A stretch of 41,239 bases of DNA. Source: a virus. The stretch spans positions 1 to 41,239 of IMG/VR virus record IMGVR_UViG_3300021963_000253; one strand, 5' to 3'. Below the pieces are notes generated by a model. The model worked only from the letters and a program-made list of their open reading frames with translations. It had not been told where the DNA came from and made no database searches. A program made the translations under genes and the position numbers. Position 1 is the first letter of the stretch, and each line of letters begins with the position of its first letter. Shown here in pieces: positions 19,966-27,817 of the stretch.

Positions 19966-22378
19966 ATTATACACAGGTTGTTGTGAGAATAGACAAGATC
20001 CATTAAAACTTGGTAGATGCCAGGTTCGTGTGGTAGGTCTACACAATAGTGATAAGACTCAGTTAAAGACCGAGGACTTACCATGGGCATATCCTATGCA
20101 GCCACTTACCTCTGCTGGAATTTCAGGTATAGGTCATACTCCGTTAGGTCCAGTTGAAGGTTCATGGGTCGTTGTCATGTTCAGAGACGATGATGAACAA
20201 CAGCCTATCATCTTAGGTACAATCGGCGGTATACCACAAGCACAAGGTACCATAGATCAAGATAATGATCAGCTGATCCTCAAAGAAGATGGTATGCTCG
20301 CGGGTTCAGATGGTCAAACTACTACAGATGCTAATGGTGATACTACAACTAATACTTCCTCAACACCAGCAGAAGAAGATGTTGGGTTAAATCTTGCTAG
20401 TAAATATACCCCATCTTCAGATGCTATAAACTTAATCAAACAATATGAAGGATTAAGATTAAATGCATATCAAGACTCTGTTGGTATATGGACTATAGGA
20501 TATGGTACTACAACTATTAATGGGGCTGCAGTATATGAAGGCCAAACTATTACTCAGGCACAAGCTGATGAGTATTTGTTAACTCATATACAAAATAATG
20601 TATCTCCTATAATAAACACAAAAGTCAAAGCTCCCATCACACAATCGATGTATGATGCATTATGTTGTTTTACATATAACCTAGGTTCTGGTAATTTAAG
20701 TAAGTCTACACTATTAAAAGAACTAAACACTACAAAGTATCTAGACACCGCAACATCATTCTTAGACTATAATAAAGCCGGTGGAGTAGTATTAGCTGGA
20801 CTTACTAAACGTAGGTCTGCAGAAAAAGATCTATTCTTAAAAGATGGTATACCTAGTATTTCAGGAGATCTAACTCCAGTACAAGGAGTCAATGCTCCTG
20901 TTGATTCGTCTAATACTAGTACAGGACTTAATAACGGTGGTGCTGCTGTAGTACTAGGATTTAAAGATCCTAAAGGTAAGTATCCATTATATCTAAATGA
21001 ACCAGACACAAACAAGTTAGCTAGACACGAAGACATCAAGAAGACCATAGTCTATAAGAAAGAATTAGCAAGAGAGAAAGCTGTGTTAACTGCAGGTGGT
21101 AAAACATGGGACCAAGCACACATACCTTACAACGCTTCATATCCATATAATCATGTATTCATGACAGAGTCTGGTCATATCATGGAATTTGATGATACAC
21201 AATACTCTGAACGGGTGCACATATATCATAAGTCTGGTACATTCACTGAAATTGATGCTAACGGTACTCAAGTAAACAGAATAGTTGGAGATAACTATGA
21301 GATACTTGAAAGAAACGGTCATGTATACATCAAAGGTACTATGGACGTCACTATAGACGGTGACCATAATGTTAAAGTTAATAATGCTATGAACCTTGAA
21401 GTAGTTGGTAATGTTAACATGAAAGTTACTGGAAACATGAATGTTGATGTAGCAGGCACATACAACTTAAAAGCTTCAGGTATTAACTTAGAAACACATA
21501 CTGGTCCAATGAATATAAAATCGGCCAATAGTGTTAATGTACAATCTTCTGCCGCACAAAGCTTTAAAGCTGGAGCGACATTTAATGTTGATGCTGTGCG
21601 CGTAGACATGAATAGTGGAACTGCTGGAGATGCATCTGGTTCTGGATTAGATACACTTTCTGTGGCTACTCCAGAATTGCCAGAGTTTACAGACTTAGTA
21701 GTGATAACGCGTGGAGCAGAGGCCGCTGCACATTATGAGACTCCAGAAGAAGGTGATGCTACTGCTTATACTGCTAAACAAATTAGTGATGGTACATTAA
21801 GAGCTGACGAGAAAGATTTTGGTACAGCACAAGGATCAGCGACAGCAAGTCCTAATAACGTAATACCATTACCACAAAGCTGTAACTTAATTAATGGTAT
21901 GAATAAATTTACTGCAGACTTACAGCTATCAACACACTTTACTCTTGGCGCATTGACTAAGAACGGCACACGTATGCCAGTTAATCAACAAGGTTTAACT
22001 GCACAAGAGATCGTGTGTAACCTTAAAGGTCTTGCTGAGAATTGTTTAGAGCCTATTATCGGATTATATCCAAGTATGATCATTACTTCAGGATTTAGAA
22101 GACCTAACGATGTGGCTGCATCTAGCAAGACATCACAACATTACCTAGGTCAAGCTGCAGACATTGTAATCCCAGGATTTAGCAGACAGAAACATTATGA
22201 TGCAATCCAAACTATACAACAATTAATACCGTATGATCAGTTAATATTAGAATATTCTGGAGCTAATACTGTATGGATCCATGTGTCATTTAAGTATACA
22301 GCTAATAGACAGATGGCGTTTACGATGAGAGATCATAGTAAAGTTGGTGGTACCGGGCAGTTTACGCTGATAGCATAA
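19958..22378 (+). CDS. 5: Baseplate spike gp5 with lysozyme and C-terminal M15 peptidase domains
   Basis: Central spike that pierces the outer membrane and cuts peptidoglycan. Order of domains in 806 aa (T4: 575): OB-fold 1-95 (LGRCQVRVVGLHN, PVEGSWVVVMFRDDDEQQPIILG); GH24 lysozyme ~145-300 with E164, D173 and T179, the exact E-9-D-6-T spacing of T4 lysozyme; linker; beta-helix spike ~390-540 (VDIT/VKVNN/MNLEVVG-type repeats); and a C-terminal domain ~650-806 with SQHYLGQAADI (H728, D735) and WIHVSF (H775), preceded by SGFRRP: a Peptidase_M15_3-like zinc peptidase. T4 gp5 has no such peptidase. Confidence 0.92.
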   Translation: MTKLYTGCCENRQDPLKLGRCQVRVVGLHNSDKTQLKTEDLPWAYPMQPLTSAGISGIGHTPLGPVEGSWVVVMFRDDDEQQPIILGTIGGIPQAQGTIDQDNDQLILKEDGMLAGSDGQTTTDANGDTTTNTSSTPAEEDVGLNLASKYTPSSDAINLIKQYEGLRLNAYQDSVGIWTIGYGTTTINGAAVYEGQTITQAQADEYLLTHIQNNVSPIINTKVKAPITQSMYDALCCFTYNLGSGNLSKSTLLKELNTTKYLDTATSFLDYNKAGGVVLAGLTKRRSAEKDLFLKDGIPSISGDLTPVQGVNAPVDSSNTSTGLNNGGAAVVLGFKDPKGKYPLYLNEPDTNKLARHEDIKKTIVYKKELAREKAVLTAGGKTWDQAHIPYNASYPYNHVFMTESGHIMEFDDTQYSERVHIYHKSGTFTEIDANGTQVNRIVGDNYEILERNGHVYIKGTMDVTIDGDHNVKVNNAMNLEVVGNVNMKVTGNMNVDVAGTYNLKASGINLETHTGPMNIKSANSVNVQSSAAQSFKAGATFNVDAVRVDMNSGTAGDASGSGLDTLSVATPELPEFTDLVVITRGAEAAAHYETPEEGDATAYTAKQISDGTLRADEKDFGTAQGSATASPNNVIPLPQSCNLINGMNKFTADLQLSTHFTLGALTKNGTRMPVNQQGLTAQEIVCNLKGLAENCLEPIIGLYPSMIITSGFRRPNDVAASSKTSQHYLGQAADIVIPGFSRQKHYDAIQTIQQLIPYDQLILEYSGANTVWIHVSFKYTANRQMAFTMRDHSKVGGTGQFTLIA

Positions 22379-22947
22379 TGCCATTCATACCAGAATTATC
22401 AACATTAAATACATTAAATGAACTTAAAAATTTAAGTCATACTATAACATATGTAGAAATTACTGGAGCAACTGGAATTGGTGGAGGCACTAGTACCTCT
22501 TATCCAGTTACGATAACTACTACTATGCCTAATAGTACTATAAACATATTAGGGAACACTATAAGCGGGTACTATAGTGATTCTTTTGATAATGAGATCT
22601 ACTATAGGACTGTTGATGATCAGTTTGTGATGGTAGATAAATGGCAAGATATAGCTTATGCTATTGCTGGTGAGAGTCTATCTGAACTATATCATTATAA
22701 AGCAGATACTAGATCTAGAATAGTTTATAGCTATACTGCTACAGCGAATGGAAACACTAAAGTTTATACTATCAATGTAGATAATGATTGGACTCCTGGG
22801 CGTAACCAATTGATTAAATATACTGATTTAACTTCATACCAACAAAATATCTTAGTTGAATGGATAAATATTAATACTGATAAATTACCGTGGGTAAACC
22901 AAGTAGTAGCAGTAATAGACTGGGAAAATAGTAACCTTTACTTATGA
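22378..22947 (+). CDS. Virion-associated protein of unknown function (189 aa)
   Basis: Starts in a TAATG overlap with gene 5 and ends overlapping the next gene by four bases. Threonine/tyrosine-rich with beta character (TSTSYPVTITTTMPNSTINI) and a C-terminal part rich in aromatic residues (KYTDLTSYQQNILVEWIN). No recognised family. Its place in the operon between the spike and fibres suggests a baseplate or fibre-attachment protein. Confidence 0.75.
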   Translation: MPFIPELSTLNTLNELKNLSHTITYVEITGATGIGGGTSTSYPVTITTTMPNSTINILGNTISGYYSDSFDNEIYYRTVDDQFVMVDKWQDIAYAIAGESLSELYHYKADTRSRIVYSYTATANGNTKVYTINVDNDWTPGRNQLIKYTDLTSYQQNILVEWININTDKLPWVNQVVAVIDWENSNLYL

Positions 22948-23615
22948 CAATAATCATACCAAATACCTTTGCTGACAAGACTGGAGTAGTTCGACTCGAG
23001 GATCTTGACGAGAATTTTACGCAGATAGCTGGCCAAGTAACTACTATTGAAAATACAGTAAACAATATTGAAGATCCTGTGGCGATGGGCCTGGTATTCG
23101 GGCCAGATCCAATACTTGGAATAGAACCTGGAAGTGTAGTTCAAGTGGTTCAAACTGTATTTAATACAACATGGGGCACAGCACCAGCTAATGGTACTAC
23201 ATTTTATCCAGTAACAGGGTTTACTGCAACTATAACACCAAAGTATTCTACTAGTAAGATATTGGTCATGCTTAATATGCATTGTAGTTCAGGTTATTGG
23301 GAAGTTCAAGGAAGGTTAACAAGAAACGCCGCAGATATAACTGAATCATGGGGAGCTGCCAGAGGTTTAAGAACTCGTTGTTCATTTGCAGTTCATACAT
23401 ATAGTGGTAGTACATCTGGATATAACTGGTTACCTGCAGCATATCAATTTTTAGATAGCCCAGCTACTACATCTGCAACAACATATGGAGTTTCTCTAAG
23501 TGGATATTCTACGTATGCTATTGGAGTTAATTATAACGTGTACACTGATAATAATGACGCAGATTATTATGGTCAACCAATTTCTACTATTACATTAATG
23601 GAGATAGCCCAATGA
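22944..23615 (+). CDS. Short tail-fibre-like protein (223 aa)
   Basis: N-terminus VRLEDLDENFTQIAGQVTTIENTVNNI is a typical phage fibre attachment/coiled-coil start. The C-terminal ~150 residues (TFYPVTGFTATITPKYSTSKILVMLN, ending ISTITLMEIAQ) form the beta-rich domain that ends many marine phage fibre proteins, with the STITLMEI signature. Probable receptor-binding or side-fibre protein. Followed by a small gene of the kind that often accompanies fibres. Confidence 0.75.
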   Translation: MTIIIPNTFADKTGVVRLEDLDENFTQIAGQVTTIENTVNNIEDPVAMGLVFGPDPILGIEPGSVVQVVQTVFNTTWGTAPANGTTFYPVTGFTATITPKYSTSKILVMLNMHCSSGYWEVQGRLTRNAADITESWGAARGLRTRCSFAVHTYSGSTSGYNWLPAAYQFLDSPATTSATTYGVSLSGYSTYAIGVNYNVYTDNNDADYYGQPISTITLMEIAQ

Positions 23616-23908
23616 GTATAACTCAAGCATTAATTAATCTTAGACCGGGTTCTAGTTGGGAACTAAATGGTGATACATATGAAGGCATAGTTTGGAGAGA
23701 AGAAAACACTACAACTATTCCATCTAAAGAAGAGATTCAAGTTGAAATATTAAGATTACAAAATGAATATATTAATAATGAATACCAAAGATTAAGACAA
23801 AGAGAATATCCATCATTCGCAGACCAATTTGATCTATTATACCATGGCGGGTATGATGCATGGAAAGCCGTTATAGATGATGTCAAAAATAAATACCCCA
23901 AACCCTAG
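23612..23908 (+). CDS. Small tail-fibre-associated protein (XkdW-like, 98 aa)
   Basis: The C-terminal motif NEYQRLRQREYPSFADQFDLLYHGGYDAWKAVIDDVKNKYPKP is the pattern of small proteins encoded next to phage tail fibres (XkdW-like), which are thought to be fibre chaperones or minor tail parts. ATGA overlap with the fibre gene upstream supports a joint role. Assignment is by motif recall. Confidence 0.65.
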   Translation: MSITQALINLRPGSSWELNGDTYEGIVWREENTTTIPSKEEIQVEILRLQNEYINNEYQRLRQREYPSFADQFDLLYHGGYDAWKAVIDDVKNKYPKP

Positions 23909-23911
23909 GCG

Positions 23912-23919
23912 CATAAATA
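23912..23919 (+). promoter_or_regulatory. Candidate late promoter (CATAAATA)
   Basis: CATAAATA ends 4 nt before the ATG of the collagen-like fibre gene, with AGG just upstream of it; same arrangement as at 27413 and, on the minus strand, 15997. Confidence 0.5.
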
Positions 23920-23923
23920 AACT

Positions 23924-25408
23924 ATGGCACTATTATCCAAAAATAAAAATTTAACTACGTCTTATCAGACTTTATATACTGGCACTGTTGGTAATCAGAC
24001 AGCTGTGCATAGTTTATCATTTACAAATAATACCGCGGCGCAAGTTACTTTTGATCTACAGTTTTATTCAACGGCTGACAATGTTACGTATCAATTAGCC
24101 ACCACCCAGCCAATTGGAGCATATAAGACTTATACTTGGCCTAAGCCAATTAATATGGCTGCAGGTGATTATATCCAAGCTAAGGCATCTTCAAACAGTG
24201 CTGTAGTTACAAATACTTCATACTATGAGAGTACGACTGTAATAACCGGATTTACTATAAGGGGAACTTGGAGTTCTGTTACATCATATTCAATAAATGA
24301 TGTCGTATTAGGTTCTGATGGAAGTTCATATGCAGCAGTCCAAGCAAGCACAAATAAAAACCCACTTACAGAAACTCTTTATTGGGTAAAATTTTTAGAA
24401 GTAGGTGCAAGTGGTGCTACAGGATTCCAAGGTGCTTCAGGTGCCACAGGATTCCAAGGTGCATCAGGTGTAGGAGCAACTGGTATCCAAGGAGCAAGTG
24501 GTGCTACAGGATTCCAAGGTGCAACAGGTGTAGGATTAACAGGTGCAACTGGTGTCCAAGGTGATATCGGTTTAACAGGTGCAACAGGTTCTCAAGGCGC
24601 AAGTGGTATTGGCGCAACAGGTGTTGATGGTCCTACAGGAGCAACAGGTTCTCAAGGTGCAACTGGTATCCAAGGTCCAACTGGAGGAGCATCAGGTCCA
24701 ACAGGAGACATTGGATCCAGTGGAGCCACTGGTCAAACAGGTTCACAAGGTGCAAGCGGTGCTGCAGGAACACCGGGAGCATCCGGAGTCGGAGCTACAG
24801 GTCCTGCAGGTGAAATATCTCCATGGACAGTAGTCACAGCAGCCACAGGAATATTAAACAAAGAGCAGATGATAGTAAACACATCGTCTGGATCATTTTC
24901 TATATCACTACCACCTTCACCATCATTAGGTCATACTGTAGTATTCCAAGATGGAGGTGATTGGTATTTTAACAACTTAACTATATTACCAAATGGTTCT
25001 ACGATTGAAGGACAATCTGGAAATTTAATATTAGACGTTGCCAATGTATTAGTTTATTTAATCTATGATGGTACAACATGGCAAGTAGTATCTACACTTG
25101 GGCCAATGGGAGCTAGTGGTGCCACAGGTGCTCAAGGCCCAACTGGTGGAGCATCTGGTCCGCAAGGTCCTCAAGGTGCAAGTGGTGTTACAGGTTTACA
25201 AGGTGCAACAGGAGATGGCGCTACAGGTCCTCAAGGTGCATCAGGAGTTGCTGGAGCATCAGGTGCAGGTGTTGTTACCAGTAACTGGACAATATCTGAA
25301 GATGGTTCAGGTAACTTAATATTTAATTATGGTGGTACAGCACAGGCAAGTATAAGTCCTTCAGGTACTGTATCTGCGATAGTATTCAATTCTGGTTCTA
25401 CATCATAA
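23924..25408 (+). CDS. Collagen-like tail fibre with carbohydrate-binding-like module (494 aa)
   Basis: Domains in order: N-terminal beta domain (~1-108); a module [20 protein letters not shown] followed by [14 protein letters not shown] and LYWVKF (~115-158) resembling chitin-binding type 3/CBM5-12 domains; Gly-X-Y repeats built from GATG, GASG and FQGAS units (~160-300); a globular beta domain ([20 protein letters not shown]...); a second shorter Gly-X-Y stretch (~393-445); and a final fibre tip ([20 protein letters not shown]). Collagen-like phage fibres form trimers. It probably contributes to adsorption. Repeats are near-identical in DNA and shared with the next gene. Confidence 0.85.
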   Translation: MALLSKNKNLTTSYQTLYTGTVGNQTAVHSLSFTNNTAAQVTFDLQFYSTADNVTYQLATTQPIGAYKTYTWPKPINMAAGDYIQAKASSNSAVVTNTSYYESTTVITGFTIRGTWSSVTSYSINDVVLGSDGSSYAAVQASTNKNPLTETLYWVKFLEVGASGATGFQGASGATGFQGASGVGATGIQGASGATGFQGATGVGLTGATGVQGDIGLTGATGSQGASGIGATGVDGPTGATGSQGATGIQGPTGGASGPTGDIGSSGATGQTGSQGASGAAGTPGASGVGATGPAGEISPWTVVTAATGILNKEQMIVNTSSGSFSISLPPSPSLGHTVVFQDGGDWYFNNLTILPNGSTIEGQSGNLILDVANVLVYLIYDGTTWQVVSTLGPMGASGATGAQGPTGGASGPQGPQGASGVTGLQGATGDGATGPQGASGVAGASGAGVVTSNWTISEDGSGNLIFNYGGTAQASISPSGTVSAIVFNSGSTS

Positions 25409-25673
25409 CTTATGGAATTACATAACAATGGCAATTAATTTAAGTACATTATCAGGAAGTTCATTAGCTGGCCAAATAGGAGCTACTGGTACTCAAGGAG
25501 CTACTGGTACTCAAGGAGCTTCTGGCGTAGGAGCTACAGGATCACAAGGTGTTCAAGGTGCATCAGGCGCAACAGGAATTCAAGGAGCTAGTGGTACTGT
25601 AGGTATTAGTGGTGCAACAGGAACTCAAGGAGCATCTGGTTCTACAGGTCTAGCTGGTGCTACTGGTGCTGGT
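24403..25673 (+). repeat. Degenerate collagen-like DNA repeats spanning two fibre genes
   Basis: Units such as GGTGCTACAGGATTCCAAGG recur at several places in 24403-24820, again in 25110-25270 and, as related forms, in 25482-25673 of the next gene. They encode Gly-X-Y triplets and offer short homologies for recombination within and between the fibres. Confidence 0.85.
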
Positions 25674-25823
25674 ATCATAAACGCATATTGGTCAGTAGTT
25701 GGAGCTAGTGGAGCAACAGGAGCTTTATACTTTGTGCATAATGGTGTAAACAAAGCTGTGTTAGATTCTGCAGGAAACTTTAGTGTTGTTGGTGATGTCA
25801 TAGCATTTGAGACTATTACTTAA
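25428..25823 (+). CDS. Short collagen-like fibre protein (131 aa)
   Basis: Short N-terminus ([17 protein letters not shown]), then Gly-X-Y repeats [20 protein letters not shown] to about residue 84, then a tip domain ([20 protein letters not shown] followed by [20 protein letters not shown]). The tip resembles the end of the 494-aa fibre (LIFNYGG...), so the gene looks like a shortened duplicate that kept collagen stem and tip. Probably a minor fibre or a partner in a mixed trimer. Confidence 0.75.
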   Translation: MAINLSTLSGSSLAGQIGATGTQGATGTQGASGVGATGSQGVQGASGATGIQGASGTVGISGATGTQGASGSTGLAGATGAGIINAYWSVVGASGATGALYFVHNGVNKAVLDSAGNFSVVGDVIAFETIT

Positions 25824-25825
25824 TC

Positions 25826-26908
25826 ATGGCTTTACCATCTAGCGGTAGAATTAAACTAAGTGATGTTAATACTGAATTAGGATTATCATCTACTACGCGT
25901 ATAACTTTAGGTCAATCTACTGTTAGGACTTTGACTGGAGTTTCTTCTGGTAGGATTAGGTTAGCTGCAGATGGATATGGTAAGGCTAATACAGTTGCAT
26001 TGAGCTATGTATTTTCTAGTAATACTACACAAACTACAATTAATCCAGCTGCTGTAACTGGATATATAGCTGGAAAGACAGACTTAACCATAACAGTTAA
26101 TAGTGGAGTGTATGTTTATTCTACAGATACATCAGTTGCTGGACTAACTATATCAGGATTCTCGGCTGGTGATACCATAGCTTTAGTTAATAATGGTTAT
26201 ATCATGGGAATGGGTGGGTATGGTGGTGATTATCCTTTAAATCTAGCTTCGGTTACATCAGGTGCTGGTGGCAGTGGAGGACCAGCTCTTAGTATAAACT
26301 ATAATATTGCACTAACAAATAATAGTTATATTGCTGGCGGTGGAGGTGGTGGCGGATCTGGAAATGCTGGTGGCGGCGGTGGAGCAGGTGGAGGACCTAC
26401 TCGATCTAGATCTAATGTAAATAGTTATGCAATAGTTGTTGGAGGAGATCCAGGAGTTGTTGGTAATCAAGGTTCATCAGCAGGTGCAGCTGGTGGAGGA
26501 CCAGGAAATCGTTTTAATAGAATGGTAGGTGCTGGAGCTAGCGGAGGTAGAATTTTACCAGGCACAGGGGGTCTTGGTGGTACTGCCGATTTTAGTGCTT
26601 CAGCTGCTGCAGGTAAAGCTGGTGGTGCTGGTGGTGGAGGCGGTGGATTTTTATACACAGGTGATCTAGTTGGAGATGAGAGGATTGCCGGTGGTGCAGG
26701 TGGTTCTGCCAATAATGTTGGTGGTGCTCCTAGTCTTGTATCTGGAACTGGAACTACAGGCGCTGGTGGAGGTGGTGGCTGGGGAGCAGCAGGTGCAGCT
26801 AATAGAACAGGCACATATGCAGGTGGTGCAGGTGGTAAAGGTATAGCACTCAATGGATATTCAGTAACATATGTGACAAATGGTACAATTTATGGAGCAG
26901 TTAGTTAG
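25826..26908 (+). CDS. Glycine-rich receptor-binding tip protein (360 aa)
   Basis: N-terminal ~55 residues (MALPSSGRIKLSDVNTELGL, ending RIRLAADGYGK) are a recurrent attachment segment in T4-like marine fibres. The C-terminal two thirds hold runs of glycine (GGGGGGGSGNAGGGGGAGGG, GGAGGGGGGF, GAGGGGGWGAAG) separated by short variable stretches. This is the composition of gp38-type adhesins with a polyglycine-II sandwich, in which the loops between glycine runs contact the receptor. It follows the collagen fibres by two bases, so it is the likely tip adhesin; homology to gp38 itself cannot be shown from composition. Confidence 0.72.
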   Translation: MALPSSGRIKLSDVNTELGLSSTTRITLGQSTVRTLTGVSSGRIRLAADGYGKANTVALSYVFSSNTTQTTINPAAVTGYIAGKTDLTITVNSGVYVYSTDTSVAGLTISGFSAGDTIALVNNGYIMGMGGYGGDYPLNLASVTSGAGGSGGPALSINYNIALTNNSYIAGGGGGGGSGNAGGGGGAGGGPTRSRSNVNSYAIVVGGDPGVVGNQGSSAGAAGGGPGNRFNRMVGAGASGGRILPGTGGLGGTADFSASAAAGKAGGAGGGGGGFLYTGDLVGDERIAGGAGGSANNVGGAPSLVSGTGTTGAGGGGGWGAAGAANRTGTYAGGAGGKGIALNGYSVTYVTNGTIYGAVS

Positions 26909-26916
26909 GAGATAAT

Positions 26917-27123
26917 ATGGCAAGAAAATGGGCAGTACATAATCAAAAAACAGGATTACAAGAAGAGCTTGATTCATTCGAAGCAATCAAGACTCGTAGG
27001 TTAGAGATCATAGAAGAATCTCATCTATTTGATATAACGGTTTTAGTACAAAACGAAGATGGAACTTGGACTCAAACATTAGCTGACGCTAATGGAGATC
27101 CAATTATTCCTACAATTGAATAA
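26917..27123 (+). CDS. Small protein of unknown function (68 aa)
   Basis: A soluble, acidic protein (MARKWAVHNQKTGLQEELDS...) with a beta hairpin-like end (LVQNEDGTWTQTLADANGDP). TAGGAG upstream gives a good start, and the stop overlaps the PAAR gene (TAATG). No family recognised; perhaps a small fibre or tip accessory. Confidence 0.65.
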   Translation: MARKWAVHNQKTGLQEELDSFEAIKTRRLEIIEESHLFDITVLVQNEDGTWTQTLADANGDPIIPTIE

Positions 27124-27407
27124 TGCCAGCAGCTACTAGATTAGGAGATGTTTGTACAGGGCATGGATGCTTTCCTCCAAGAGTTAATGACGAAGCATCC
27201 GATAATGTATTCATCAATGGTATAGGTGCTCATAGAGAAGGCGACCATTGGGTAACTCATTGTTGTGGACCCTCATGTCATGATGGAGTAGCCGCAGAAG
27301 GATCTTCAACAGTATTCATCAATGGTAAAGCAGCTGTTAGGATAGGTGATATGATTTCATGTGGATCAGCCTCAGCTCAAGGCTCTCCAAGTGTATTCTT
27401 TGGATAA
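27123..27407 (+). CDS. PAAR-repeat spike-tip protein (gp5.4-like)
   Basis: A 94-aa PAAR protein that sharpens the gp5 spike tip. Motifs: PAATRLGDVCTGHGCFPPR at the start, repeated VFING...A.R.GD units (28-41 and 64-76), and conserved His/Cys (C11, H14, C16, H42, H46, C47/C48, C52, H53, C80) fit to bind the tip metal. T4 uses gp5.4 for this role. Confidence 0.92.
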   Translation: MPAATRLGDVCTGHGCFPPRVNDEASDNVFINGIGAHREGDHWVTHCCGPSCHDGVAAEGSSTVFINGKAAVRIGDMISCGSASAQGSPSVFFG

Positions 27408-27412
27408 AGGCA

Positions 27413-27420
27413 TATAAATA
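27413..27420 (+). promoter_or_regulatory. T4-type late promoter (TATAAATA) at gene 25
   Basis: Perfect TATAAATA ending 4 nt before the gene 25 ATG; AAAGG lies immediately upstream of the core. It could give a leaderless gene 25 message or serve the wedge genes downstream. Confidence 0.6.
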
Positions 27421-27424
27421 AGAC

Positions 27425-27817
27425 ATGGCGCGAAATACCAGGACATTCTCTGATCTAGACCTTAACTTTACAGCTCACCCTGTAACTAAGGATATCGTAC
27501 GTAAGTTTGATGAGGAAGCTATCAAAGGCTCAGTAAAAAACCTTGTCTTAACACAGAACTATGAGAGGCCATTCCATTCAGAGATAGGTTCACAAATTAG
27601 AGGGTTGTTGTTTGAGCCAGCCACCCCAATGTTAAACGTCATGCTCAAGAGAGCTATAATTGACACCATAGTCAACTTTGAACCTAGAGTTAGACTTAAT
27701 GAGGTATTAGTTACCATCTCTCCAGATAACAATGAAGTGTACGTATCAGTATACTTTACTATCATAAACACTACTAAGCCATTGCAGGTGGACTTAGTAC
27801 TAACGAGAACTCGATAA
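27425..27817 (+). CDS. 25: Baseplate wedge subunit gp25
   Basis: gp25 joins wedge to sheath. The 130-aa length (132 in T4) and motifs FSDLDLNFTAHPVTKDIVRK, SVKNLVLTQNYERPFHSEIGSQIRGLLFEP and the EPR core segment (FEPRVRLNEV), conserved in gp25 of all contractile tails, make this certain. Stop overlaps gene 6 (TAATG). Confidence 0.95.
   Translation: MARNTRTFSDLDLNFTAHPVTKDIVRKFDEEAIKGSVKNLVLTQNYERPFHSEIGSQIRGLLFEPATPMLNVMLKRAIIDTIVNFEPRVRLNEVLVTISPDNNEVYVSVYFTIINTTKPLQVDLVLTRTR

Noticed and set aside
24403-24820. Regular short repeats resembling a CRISPR array
   Set aside because: Repeats are codon-phased Gly-X-Y coding units of variable spacing, with no unique spacers or palindromic repeats.
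24382-24833. Plus-strand ORFs rich in Arg/Cys or Gln/Val over the collagen region
   Set aside because: Out-of-frame shadows of the repeat coding sequence.
26467-26853. Proline-rich reverse-strand ORF
   Set aside because: It is the complement of the glycine-rich adhesin (GGN reads as NCC), with no start signal of its own.
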